From Pseudomonas sp. ACM7 (lineage in GTDB: Bacteria; Pseudomonadota; Gammaproteobacteria; Pseudomonadales; Pseudomonadaceae), in assembly GCF_004136015.1 (NCBI RefSeq), contig NZ_CP024866.1:6338861-6402860 (forward strand): a stretch of DNA of 64,000 bases. The letters run 5' to 3'. Under the pieces are notes generated by a model. The model was not told the origin of the DNA. It ran no database searches and saw only the letters and a list, made by a program, of their open reading frames with translations. Each line of letters starts with the position of its first letter. Positions within the stretch are counted from its first letter, which is position 1. The position numbers were made by a program, and so were the translations under genes. Below are positions 37,176-45,038 of the stretch, piece by piece.

Positions 37176-38450
37176 ATGGCCGATCTCTCGATTGTCTTCG
37201 CCGGCATCAAAGCCCCCAATCCATTCTGGCTGGCCTCCGCGCCACCGACCGACAAGGCCTACAACGTGGTCCGCGCCTTCGAGGCCGGCTGGGGTGGCGT
37301 GGTCTGGAAAACCCTGGGTGAAGACCCGGCGGCGGTCAACGTGTCGTCGCGTTACTCGGCGCACTTTGGTGCCAACCGCGAAGTGGTGGGCTTCAACAAC
37401 ATCGAGCTGATCACTGATCGCTCGCTGGAGATCAACCTGCGGGAAATCACTCAGGTCAAAAAGGACTGGCCGGACCGTGCACTGATTGTGTCGCTGATGG
37501 TGCCCTGCGTCGAAGAATCCTGGAAATTCATCCTGCCGCTGGTGGAAGCCACCGGCGCCGATGGCATCGAGCTGAACTTCGGTTGCCCGCACGGTATGCC
37601 GGAGCGCGGCATGGGCGCGGCGGTCGGCCAGGTGCCGGAGTATGTCGAGCAGGTCACCCGCTGGTGCAAGACCTATTGCTCGCTGCCGGTGATCGTCAAG
37701 CTCACGCCGAACATCACCGACATTCGCGTCGCCGCCCGCGCAGCTCATCGTGGCGGCGCGGATGCGGTGTCGCTGATCAACACGATCAACTCGATCACCA
37801 GCGTCAACCTGGAGCGCATGGTCGCCAATCCCGCGGTGGGCAACCAAAGCACCCACGGCGGTTATTGCGGTTCGGCGGTGAAGCCGATTGCGCTGAACAT
37901 GGTCGCTGAAATCGCCCGCGATCCACAGACCCAAGGCCTGCCGATCTCCGGCATTGGTGGCATTGGCAACTGGCGCGACGCGGCGGAATTCATCGCGCTG
38001 GGCAGCGGCTCGGTGCAGGTGTGCACGGCGGCGATGCTGCATGGCTTCCGGATTGTCGAGGAGATGAAGGACGGTTTATCACGCTGGATGGACAGTCAGG
38101 GCTACGCCAGCGTGTCAGAGTTTTCCGGGCGTGCGGTGGGCAATACCACGGACTGGAAGTACCTGGACATCAACTATCAAGTGATTGCCAAGATTGACCA
38201 GGAGGCCTGCATTGGCTGCGGTCGTTGCCACATTGCTTGCGAAGACACCTCGCACCAGGCGGTTGCCAGCCTTAAGCAGGCGGACGGGACGCATAAATAT
38301 GAAGTGATTGATGATGAGTGCGTGGGGTGCAATCTGTGTCAGATCACGTGCCCGGTGCAGGATTGTATCGAGATGGTGCCGATGGAGAACGGGAAGCCGT
38401 TTCTGGATTGGAATCATGATCCGAGGAATCCGTATCACGTCGCTGTTTAA
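37176..38450 (+). CDS. preA: Dihydropyrimidine dehydrogenase catalytic subunit PreA (PydA)
   Basis: This 424-aa FMN-binding TIM-barrel enzyme has two C-terminal [4Fe-4S] ferredoxin motifs (CIGCGRCHIACED; CVGCNLCQITCPVQDC, about residues 345-400). The barrel carries NFGCPHGMPERGMGAA with the active-site Cys region, and NTINSITSVNLE. It reduces uracil and thymine to the 5,6-dihydro forms. The start codon follows the preT stop with no gap, so the subunits are made together. A 41-bp perfect inverted repeat follows the stop. Confidence 0.92.
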   Translation: MADLSIVFAGIKAPNPFWLASAPPTDKAYNVVRAFEAGWGGVVWKTLGEDPAAVNVSSRYSAHFGANREVVGFNNIELITDRSLEINLREITQVKKDWPDRALIVSLMVPCVEESWKFILPLVEATGADGIELNFGCPHGMPERGMGAAVGQVPEYVEQVTRWCKTYCSLPVIVKLTPNITDIRVAARAAHRGGADAVSLINTINSITSVNLERMVANPAVGNQSTHGGYCGSAVKPIALNMVAEIARDPQTQGLPISGIGGIGNWRDAAEFIALGSGSVQVCTAAMLHGFRIVEEMKDGLSRWMDSQGYASVSEFSGRAVGNTTDWKYLDINYQVIAKIDQEACIGCGRCHIACEDTSHQAVASLKQADGTHKYEVIDDECVGCNLCQITCPVQDCIEMVPMENGKPFLDWNHDPRNPYHVAV

Positions 38451-38459
38451 TCGTTGAAG

Positions 38460-38557
38460 ATCAAAAGATCGCAGCCTCGTTTCACTCGACAGCTCCTACA
38501 AGGGATTGCGTAACCCTGTAGGAGCTGTCGAGTGAAACGAGGCTGCGATCTTTTGAT
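38460..38557. terminator. 41-bp perfect inverted repeat between convergent genes
   Basis: Arms 38460-38500 and 38517-38557 are exactly complementary (begin ATCAAAAGATCGCAGCCTCG) around a 16-base loop. It fills the space between the preA stop and the TetR stop and ends in TTTTGAT on each strand, so it is a natural two-way terminator. Its sequence is unlike the REP doublets. Confidence 0.85.
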
Positions 38558-39178
38558 TCACGGCTCCAACCCAATCCCCCGCAAGATCACACTCGTCACC
38601 GTCTGCACCGCCCGCTCGAACTGCATGTCCGACAACGGCTGATGGTCATTCAGAATATTCACCTGATGATCAAAGTCGGCGTAGTGCTGGGTCGACGCCC
38701 AGATCATGTACAGCAGGCTCGAAGGTTCCACCGGCAGGATGCGTTTGTCGTCCACCCACTGGCGAATTTTCGCTTCTTTCATCTTGGCCCAGTCGTACAG
38801 GCTGACGTCCAGCTTCTCACCCAAGGTCGGCGCGCCGTGGATGATTTCGTTGGCCCAGACTTTGGAACCATAAGGCCGGCTGCGGGAGTGGTTCATCTTG
38901 GCGCGGATGTAGCTGCTGAGCACCACGCGCGGGTCGTCGAACATCTCGAAGCACAGCGCGTCCTGTTTCCACACTTCCAGTAAACCCAACAGCACCGCGC
39001 TGTACAGCTCACTCTTGGTGCTGAAGTAGTAATGCAGGTTGGAGCGCGGCAGTTGCACTTCGGCGGCGATGTCGGCCATGGCCGTGCTGCCGAACCCTTT
39101 TTCGGCGAAAACCTTTTCGGCCCCCAACAGAATTTTCTCGACGTTACTGCGACGAATCTCGATCTTGTGATTGCCCAT
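38558..39178 (-). CDS. TetR-family regulator, probable regulator of pyrimidine breakdown
   Basis: This 206-aa TetR protein has a helix-turn-helix in the first 60 residues (ILLGAEKVFAEKGFGSTAMA, LPRSNLHYYFSTKSELY) and a C-terminal domain with RPYGSKVWANEIIHGAP, resembling the RutR-type ligand domain. It converges on preA and is likely the local regulator, responding to a pyrimidine or intermediate. The ATG at 39178 has GGGAG before it; the frame up to 39238 is not family-like. The palindromes at 33975 and 34099 are its candidate targets. Confidence 0.82.
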   Translation of the reverse strand: MGNHKIEIRRSNVEKILLGAEKVFAEKGFGSTAMADIAAEVQLPRSNLHYYFSTKSELYSAVLLGLLEVWKQDALCFEMFDDPRVVLSSYIRAKMNHSRSRPYGSKVWANEIIHGAPTLGEKLDVSLYDWAKMKEAKIRQWVDDKRILPVEPSSLLYMIWASTQHYADFDHQVNILNDHQPLSDMQFERAVQTVTSVILRGIGLEP

Positions 39179-39318
39179 GAGGGCTCCCTGACAACAGCGT
39201 TGCTCAAGACTAGCATCCGCTCTACCTCGCGGCGACAAGGGAAAACGAAACTTCGTACACCCAGCTTCTCGCAGGTAAACTGACCGCCTTTTCGAACTCG
39301 CCTCAGAGGTATTCCACG

Positions 39319-39684
39319 ATGCTGCTCAAGAAAACCCTGACCACCGTCGCCCTGCTCGGCTCGTTGTTCGCCGCTTCATCGGTGTTTGCCCATGCCCATC
39401 TGAAAAACCAGATCCCGGCCGCCGACAGCACAGTGACCGCGCCGTCAGAACTGCGCCTGGTGTTTTCCGAAGGCGTTGAAGCGACCTTTTCCAAGGTCAC
39501 GATCAGCAAGGACGGCGTCCCCGTACCGGTGAAAAGCCTCGCCACCGAAGGCAGCGACAAGAAAACCCTGATTGTCACCCCGGCCGCTCCGTTGGCAGCC
39601 GGTGCCTACAAAGTCGAATGGCACGCGGTGTCGGTCGATACCCACAAAAGCGAAGGTGCTTACAGCTTCAAGGTTGGCCAGTAA
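39319..39684 (+). CDS. copC: Copper resistance protein CopC
   Basis: This 121-aa periplasmic protein has a signal peptide (about residues 1-24, ending SVFA). The mature protein starts with HAHLKNQIPAAD, where the first His and the DTHKSEG motif near the C-terminus form the Cu(II) site. It has the normal length of the minimal CopC fold. It binds periplasmic copper and is followed 3 bp later by copD. AGAGG stands before the ATG. Confidence 0.9.
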   Translation: MLLKKTLTTVALLGSLFAASSVFAHAHLKNQIPAADSTVTAPSELRLVFSEGVEATFSKVTISKDGVPVPVKSLATEGSDKKTLIVTPAAPLAAGAYKVEWHAVSVDTHKSEGAYSFKVGQ

Positions 39685-39687
39685 TTC

Positions 39688-40548
39688 ATGTCGAGCGCGA
39701 TGGTGCTTTGCCGCTTTCTGCATTTCACCGTTGTGCTGATGCTGTTCGGGGCGTGGGTCTTCAGGCCTCTTTTGGTCAATGGCGACGCTGGAAATCTGGA
39801 TCAGCGACTGACGAAGACAAGCCGCTGGCTGGCGGCGGTGGCGTTGGTCACTGGCGTTAGCTGGTTGCTGCTGATCACGGCCAGCATGGCCGGTTCGTGG
39901 GACGCGGCATTCGATCCGTCAACCCTGCAACTGGTGCTCGGCAATACATTTTTCGGCCAGGTCTGGCGCTGGCACTTGCTGCTCAATGCGTTGTTGGTCG
40001 CGCTGCTGATGACGCCCTTGCGTGCAAATCTGCCCCTGCGAATCGGCTTCGCCAGCCTGCTGCTGGCCACCCTCGCCCCGGTCGGCCACGGTGCCATGCT
40101 CGACGGCCTCAATGGCCAATTGCTGATCCTCAATCAAATCATTCACCTGACCTGCGTCGGCGCCTGGCTCGGCGGCTTGATGTTGTTGGTAATGATCCTG
40201 CGGCAGCCGGCAGAGCATTCCATCAAAGCGACCTTGCAACGCTTCAGCGGCGTTGGTTACGTATTGGTGGCGGGGTTGGTGATGACCGGTTTGATCAACG
40301 TACGGGTACTCACCGGGCAGTTCTGGCCGACGCCGCTGCTGTCCGGGTTTGCGCTGATTCTGTTGATCAAGGTTGTGCTGGTCGCCGGGATGCTGGGGTT
40401 GGCGTTGTTCAATCGGTTGCGGATCAAGCATTGCGAGCAACGACTGCCAACGCTGAAAACCAGCGTGATCATGGAATGGTTTCTGGGGATGGGAGCGGTG
40501 GCTGCCGTTTCTTTACTCGGCACGATGCCGCCGATGATCGTGAGCTAA
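39688..40548 (+). CDS. copD: Copper resistance membrane protein CopD
   Basis: This 286-aa inner-membrane protein has eight hydrophobic helices and conserved His in LCRFLHFTVVLML, LNGQLLILNQIIHLTCVGAW and HGAML that probably carry copper. It acts with CopC in moving copper into the cytoplasm. The frame starts 3 bp after the copC stop, giving one operon. A REP doublet follows the stop. Confidence 0.87.
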   Translation: MSSAMVLCRFLHFTVVLMLFGAWVFRPLLVNGDAGNLDQRLTKTSRWLAAVALVTGVSWLLLITASMAGSWDAAFDPSTLQLVLGNTFFGQVWRWHLLLNALLVALLMTPLRANLPLRIGFASLLLATLAPVGHGAMLDGLNGQLLILNQIIHLTCVGAWLGGLMLLVMILRQPAEHSIKATLQRFSGVGYVLVAGLVMTGLINVRVLTGQFWPTPLLSGFALILLIKVVLVAGMLGLALFNRLRIKHCEQRLPTLKTSVIMEWFLGMGAVAAVSLLGTMPPMIVS

Positions 40549-40557
40549 AACACAAAA

Positions 40558-40684
40558 CCCTGTGGGAGCGGCGGTGCGGCGATCCGACTTGCTCGCGAAG
40601 GCGATGTGTCAGTCAGCCAATGTGTTGAATGTGACGCCGCCTTCGCGAGCAAGTCGGATCGCCGCACCGCCGCTCCCACAGGGG
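40558..40684. repeat. REP doublet of the long variant type
   Basis: Both arms carry the long variant (GGGAGCGGCGGTGCGGCGAT and its complement) with ACTTGCTCGCGAAGGCG. This is the only doublet here in which both arms are the long form. Confidence 0.9.
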
Positions 40685-40732
40685 TTATTCGACATACTAC
40701 AAAATCGCGCAAAGTCATCGTACAACTTCTGA

Positions 40733-40792
40733 TTGACATTCCCCGTAACACTTGCAAATAATTCGCCCCGATGTTGTACGACGACGTATAAC
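40733..40792 (+). promoter_or_regulatory. Promoter and operator of the uronate porin gene
   Basis: A perfect -35 TTGACA is at 40733-40738; the -10 is probably within AAATAATTC (40756-40764). The imperfect palindrome GTTGTACGACGACGTATAAC is at 40773-40792. A further half-site CGTACAAC lies at 40719-40726. The 20-mer recurs before udh (17 of 20 identical). Confidence 0.6.
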
Positions 40793-40829
40793 AAAAAATA
40801 AAAACAACAAGAAACACGGGAGCGTCACT

Positions 40830-42128
40830 GTGAGCAAGCTCGTCCGCAATTCCTCCGTTTGCACCCCTCGCCCAGCCTTCGCACTCCGTCATACCCTGAG
40901 CCTGATCGGTTGCAGCAGCCTGGCCCTCGCCCTGCCCATGACCAGTCATGCCGAAGGTTTCGTCGATGACGCCAAAGCCACGCTGAACCTGCGCAACTTC
41001 TACATCAACCGCAACTTCACGAACCCGGCCTACCCGCAGGGCAAGGCTGAAGAGTGGACGCAAAGCTTCATCCTCGATGCCAAATCCGGATTCACCCAGG
41101 GCCCCGTCGGGTTCGGCATGGATGTGCTGGGCCTGTACTCGGAAAAACTCGACGGAGGCAAAGGCACGCGCGGTACCTCGTTGCTGCCGATTCATGACGA
41201 CGGTCGCCCGGCCGACAATTTCGGGCGCCTGGGTGTGGCGCTGAAAGGGAAAGTTTCGAAAACCGAATTGAAGGTCGGCGAATGGATGCCGGTGTTGCCG
41301 ATCCTGCGCTCCGACGACGGCCGCTCCCTGCCGCAAACCTTCCGTGGTGGTCAGGTGACATCCACCGAGATCAGTGGCCTGACGCTCTACGGCGGCCAGT
41401 TCCGCGCCAACAGCCCGCGCAACGATGCGAGCATGCAAGACATGTTCATGAACGGCAAATCGGCTGCCTTCACCTCGGACCGTTTCAACTTTGGCGGCGG
41501 TGAATATGCGTTCAACGAGAAGCGCACCCAGGTCGGCGTCTGGTACGCGCAACTCAGCGACATTTATCAGCAGCAGTATTTCAACCTGAGCCACAGCCAG
41601 CCCATCGGCGACTGGACCCTCGGCGCCAACCTTGGCTACTTCATCGGCAAGGAAGACGGCAGCGCCCTGGCCGGCGACCTCGACAACAAAACCGCGTTCG
41701 CCATGCTCTCGGCCAAATACGGCGGCAGCACCTTCTTTGTCGGCCTGCAAAAACTCACCGGCGACGATGTCTGGATGCGGGTCAACGGCACCAGCGGCGG
41801 GACCCTGGCCAACGACAGCTACAACTCCAGCTACGACAACGCCAAGGAAAAATCCTGGCAGCTGCGCCACGACTACAATTTTGTGGCGCTCGGCATTCCC
41901 GGCCTGACAATGATGAACCGCTACATCAGCGGCGATAACGTGCACACAGGCACCATCACCGACGGCAAGGAATGGGGCCGCGAGTCAGAACTGGCTTACA
42001 CGGTGCAGAGCGGCGCGCTGAAGAATCTCAACGTCAAATGGCGTAACGCGTCGATCCGCAAGGACTTCAGCACCAATGAATTCGACGAAAACCGCATTAT
42101 CATCAACTACCCGATCTCGTTGCTGTAA
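40830..42128 (+). CDS. OprD-family outer-membrane porin
   Basis: This 432-aa porin has a signal peptide (about residues 1-36, ending SHA) and the OprD opening GFVDDAKATLNLRNFYINRN. Two family segments follow in the middle (TSTEISGLTLYGGQFRANSP and RFNFGGGEYAFNEKRTQVGV), and the C-terminus is NYPISLL, with hydrophobic residues but not the classical terminal Phe. The start chosen is GTG at 40830 after GGGAG. It precedes uronate dehydrogenase and shares its operator, so it probably takes up glucuronate or galacturonate. The OprD subfamily for acidic sugars fits, but the substrate is inferred. Confidence 0.85.
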   Translation: MSKLVRNSSVCTPRPAFALRHTLSLIGCSSLALALPMTSHAEGFVDDAKATLNLRNFYINRNFTNPAYPQGKAEEWTQSFILDAKSGFTQGPVGFGMDVLGLYSEKLDGGKGTRGTSLLPIHDDGRPADNFGRLGVALKGKVSKTELKVGEWMPVLPILRSDDGRSLPQTFRGGQVTSTEISGLTLYGGQFRANSPRNDASMQDMFMNGKSAAFTSDRFNFGGGEYAFNEKRTQVGVWYAQLSDIYQQQYFNLSHSQPIGDWTLGANLGYFIGKEDGSALAGDLDNKTAFAMLSAKYGGSTFFVGLQKLTGDDVWMRVNGTSGGTLANDSYNSSYDNAKEKSWQLRHDYNFVALGIPGLTMMNRYISGDNVHTGTITDGKEWGRESELAYTVQSGALKNLNVKWRNASIRKDFSTNEFDENRIIINYPISLL

Positions 42129-42155
42129 GCCGAGGGGCGGGGGATCAACACGAGC

Positions 42156-42246
42156 CCTGTGGGAGCGAGCTTGCTCGCGATGGCGGCGTTACATCCAACA
42201 TCAATGTATTTGACATAAAGCCATCGCGAGCAAGCTCGCTCCCACA
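42156..42246. repeat. REP doublet (REPIN)
   Basis: TGTGGGAGCGAGCTTGCTCG (from 42158) faces CGAGCAAGCTCGCTCCCACA (to 42246). It is the GGGAGCGAGC variant, directly after the porin gene. Confidence 0.9.
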
Positions 42247-42308
42247 AAGTGCTTTGCAGTGTCAGCGGATGCAGGGATGACCCTCCGTCAATTTCAACCG
42301 ATGACGCG

Positions 42309-42366
42309 TTGACAACGACCCGAGACCCTAACAATACTTCGGACTAGTCGTACGACAACCTATAAC
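42309..42366 (+). promoter_or_regulatory. Promoter and operator of udh
   Basis: -35 TTGACA is at 42309-42314; the -10 at 17 bp is weak. GTCGTACGACAACCTATAAC at 42347-42366 matches the porin operator in 17 of 20 positions and has the same place (38-40 bp after the start of the -35). Confidence 0.6.
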
Positions 42367-42403
42367 GAACTAAATAACAATAACTGCTTATGCAGGGACC
42401 TCC

Positions 42404-43228
42404 ATGACAACCACTCCTATACCCCGCACTCCTTTCAATCGTCTCCTCCTGACCGGTGCCGCCGGTGGCCTCGGCAAAGTCCTGCGCGAAAGCCTGCGGC
42501 CCTACGCCAATGTGATTCGCCTGTCAGACATCGCCGACATCGCCCCGGCCATCGATGACCGTGAAGAAGTCGTGCCCTGCGACCTGGCAGACAAGCAAGC
42601 AGTCCATCAGTTGGTTGAAGGCGTGGACGCAATCCTGCACTTTGGTGGCGTGTCGACGGAGCACTCGTTCGAAGAGATCCTCGGCGCCAACATCTGCGGC
42701 GTCTTTCACATCTATGAAGCCGCTCGCCGCCATTGTGTGAAGCGCGTGATTTTCGCCAGTTCCAACCACGTGATCGGCTTCTATAAACAGGATGAAGCCA
42801 TCGACGCCCACTCCCCTCGCCGCCCGGACAGCTACTACGGCTTGTCCAAGTCCTACGGCGAAGACATGGCCAGTTTCTACTTCGATCGCTACGGCATCGA
42901 GACCGTCAGCGTACGCATCGGCTCCTCGTTCGCGGAACCGCTCAACCGCCGAATGATGAGCACCTGGTTGAGCTTCGGCGACCTGACTCAATTGCTCGAA
43001 TGTGCGCTGTACGCCCCTAATGTCGGCCACACCGTGGTCTACGGCATGTCCGACAACAAGAACGTCTGGTGGGACAACCGTTTCGCCACCTGCCTGGGTT
43101 ATGAACCTCAGGACAGCTCCGAAGTGTTCCGCGAAAAAGTCGAAGCCCAACCGATGCCGGCCGCTGATGACCCGGCTCGGGTCTACCAGGGGGGTGCGTT
43201 TGTCGCGTCCGGCCCGTTCGGCGACTGA
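42404..43228 (+). CDS. udh: Uronate dehydrogenase
   Basis: This 274-aa NAD-dependent SDR of the extended type has LTGAAGGLGKVLRESLRPYA near residues 16-35 and the catalytic YYGLSKSYGED (Tyr-x3-Lys) near residue 143. It matches uronate dehydrogenases of Pseudomonas in length and pattern. It oxidises D-galacturonate and D-glucuronate to the aldarolactones. The downstream lactonase and epimerase fit this. The ATG at 42404 has a purine-rich GGACCTCC context. Confidence 0.88.
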   Translation: MTTTPIPRTPFNRLLLTGAAGGLGKVLRESLRPYANVIRLSDIADIAPAIDDREEVVPCDLADKQAVHQLVEGVDAILHFGGVSTEHSFEEILGANICGVFHIYEAARRHCVKRVIFASSNHVIGFYKQDEAIDAHSPRRPDSYYGLSKSYGEDMASFYFDRYGIETVSVRIGSSFAEPLNRRMMSTWLSFGDLTQLLECALYAPNVGHTVVYGMSDNKNVWWDNRFATCLGYEPQDSSEVFREKVEAQPMPAADDPARVYQGGAFVASGPFGD

Positions 43229-43281
43229 ACCCGCGTAAATCACTTGATCCCAACAACAAAAACCCGAGGGGATGAGTTGTC

Positions 43282-44166
43282 ATGCAAGCCGAATTGATTG
43301 TCGATGCTCGCAACGCAGTCGGTGAATGCCCGGTCTGGGTCCCCGAGGAAAACGCCCTGTATTGGGTTGATATTCCGGCCGGCGGACTTCAGCGCTGGAG
43401 CGCCGAAACCGGCCATGTTCACGCCTGGACAGCACCGGAAATGCTCGCCTGCATTGCACGTCACAGCAACGGCGGCTGGGTTGCCGGGATGCAAAGCGGG
43501 TTCTTTCATCTGCATCCGCATAACGATGGCAGCCTCGACAGCAACCTCCTGGCTCGGGTCGAACACGCCCGCACCGATATGCGCCTGAACGATGGTCGCT
43601 GCGATCGTCAGGGGCGTTTCTGGGCCGGCAGCATGGTGCTGAACATGGGCGCTAAAGCTGCCGAAGGCACGTTTTATCGCTACAGCGCCGGTCAACGCGG
43701 GCCGCTCGAGGCGCAACTCAGCGGGTTTATCGTGCCCAACGGCCTGGGTTTCAGCCCCGACGGGCGGACGATGTACCTGTCTGACTCTCATCCCCTGGTC
43801 CAGCAAATCTGGGCCTTTGACTACGACATCGACAGCGGCACACCGTCCAACCGGCGGCTGTTTGTCGACATGCATCAACTCCCTGGTCGTCCCGATGGCG
43901 CAGCGGTCGATGCCGAAGGCGGCTACTGGATTTGTGCTAATGACGCCGGGCTGATTCACCGCTTCACTCCCGACGGCCGACTGGACCGTTCCCTCGCCGT
44001 ACCGGTGAAAAAACCGAGCATGTGCGCCTTCGGCGGCAGTCGCCTGGACACATTGTTCGTGACCTCGATCCGCCCCGGTGACGACCATGACGAACAGTCG
44101 CTGGCCGGCGGTGTGTTCGCCCTCAATCCCGGGGTGAAAGGTTTGCCGGAGCCGAAGGTAATATGA
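43282..44166 (+). CDS. SMP-30/gluconolactonase-family lactonase
   Basis: This 294-aa beta-propeller hydrolase of the SMP-30/LRE type has the opening DARNAVGECPVWVPEENALYWVDI with the metal Glu, RMLNDGRCDRQGRFWAGSM-like metal loop (DMRLNDGRCDRQGRFWAGSM), and GLGFSPDGRTMYLSDS with the Asp. In this place it likely hydrolyses the galactaro- or glucarolactone made by Udh. It overlaps the next gene by 4 bp (ATGA). Confidence 0.87.
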   Translation: MQAELIVDARNAVGECPVWVPEENALYWVDIPAGGLQRWSAETGHVHAWTAPEMLACIARHSNGGWVAGMQSGFFHLHPHNDGSLDSNLLARVEHARTDMRLNDGRCDRQGRFWAGSMVLNMGAKAAEGTFYRYSAGQRGPLEAQLSGFIVPNGLGFSPDGRTMYLSDSHPLVQQIWAFDYDIDSGTPSNRRLFVDMHQLPGRPDGAAVDAEGGYWICANDAGLIHRFTPDGRLDRSLAVPVKKPSMCAFGGSRLDTLFVTSIRPGDDHDEQSLAGGVFALNPGVKGLPEPKVI

Positions 44167-45038
44167 CGCCAACGCTGCTTGAACTCGAAGACGAATTCAC
44201 CCATCTCACCCTCGCCCCGGAACTCGGTGGCAGCATCGTCAACTGGAGCGTGCGCGGCACGGGTTTGCCGCTGTTGCGCCACAGCGATGCTCACGCGCTG
44301 AACACCGGTCTGCCGGGAAAACTCGGGTGTTTTCCCTTGGCACCGTGGTCGAACCGCATTGCCGAAGGCGGCTTTGAATGCCCCGATGGCTGGCTGGCGC
44401 TGACACCCAACAGCCTCACCGATCCCCTGCCGATTCACGGCAGCGCCTGGCAACAGCCGTGGCAGGTGGTTTCGCAGACGCGCGATGAAGTCGTCCTGCA
44501 ACTCGACAGCACCACGCCATTCGCCTATCGCGCCCGGCAACGATTCCATCTGCGCGAAGGCAAGCTGAGCATTGATCTTAAGGTCACCCATCTGGCCGAA
44601 AGCCCTGCCTGGCATGGGCTCGGCTTGCATCCTTACTTTCCGCGTACCACGGGCACCCAGTTGCAGGCGCAAGCCCGGCACGTCTGGTTGTGTGACGGGA
44701 CAAAACTGCCGACACACCTCAGTGCGTTGCCGGCCGAATGGGATTTCCAGTCGCTCAAGGCGCTGCCCGACACATTGGTCGACAACGGCTTCTGCGAATG
44801 GGACGGCCACTGCCTGATCCGCCAGCCAGCGCTGGGCTATGAGCTGGAATGCCGCGCCACCGGCAGCGATTACTTCCTGCTCTACTGCCCGGTGGGCCTG
44901 GATTTTTTCTGTATCGAACCGGTGAGCCACCCGGTCAACGCGCATCACCTGCCCGGTCGACCGGGGTTGCGATTGCTGGAGCAAGGCGAGTCAGCCGAGC
45001 TCGGTTTCAGCCTGCACTATCGCTACCCCAGCAACTGA
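44163..45038 (+). CDS. Aldose 1-epimerase family protein
   Basis: This 291-aa galactose-mutarotase-fold protein has FPLAPWSNRIAEGGFECPDG, IHGSAWQQPW with the conserved His, and HGLGLHPYFPR. It should interconvert anomers of the uronic acid (or a related sugar) for Udh. Translational coupling with the lactonase (ATGA) and the operon position support that. Its 3' end overlaps the convergent ercS gene by 16 bp. I see no terminator in the overlap. Confidence 0.85.
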   Translation: MTPTLLELEDEFTHLTLAPELGGSIVNWSVRGTGLPLLRHSDAHALNTGLPGKLGCFPLAPWSNRIAEGGFECPDGWLALTPNSLTDPLPIHGSAWQQPWQVVSQTRDEVVLQLDSTTPFAYRARQRFHLREGKLSIDLKVTHLAESPAWHGLGLHPYFPRTTGTQLQAQARHVWLCDGTKLPTHLSALPAEWDFQSLKALPDTLVDNGFCEWDGHCLIRQPALGYELECRATGSDYFLLYCPVGLDFFCIEPVSHPVNAHHLPGRPGLRLLEQGESAELGFSLHYRYPSN

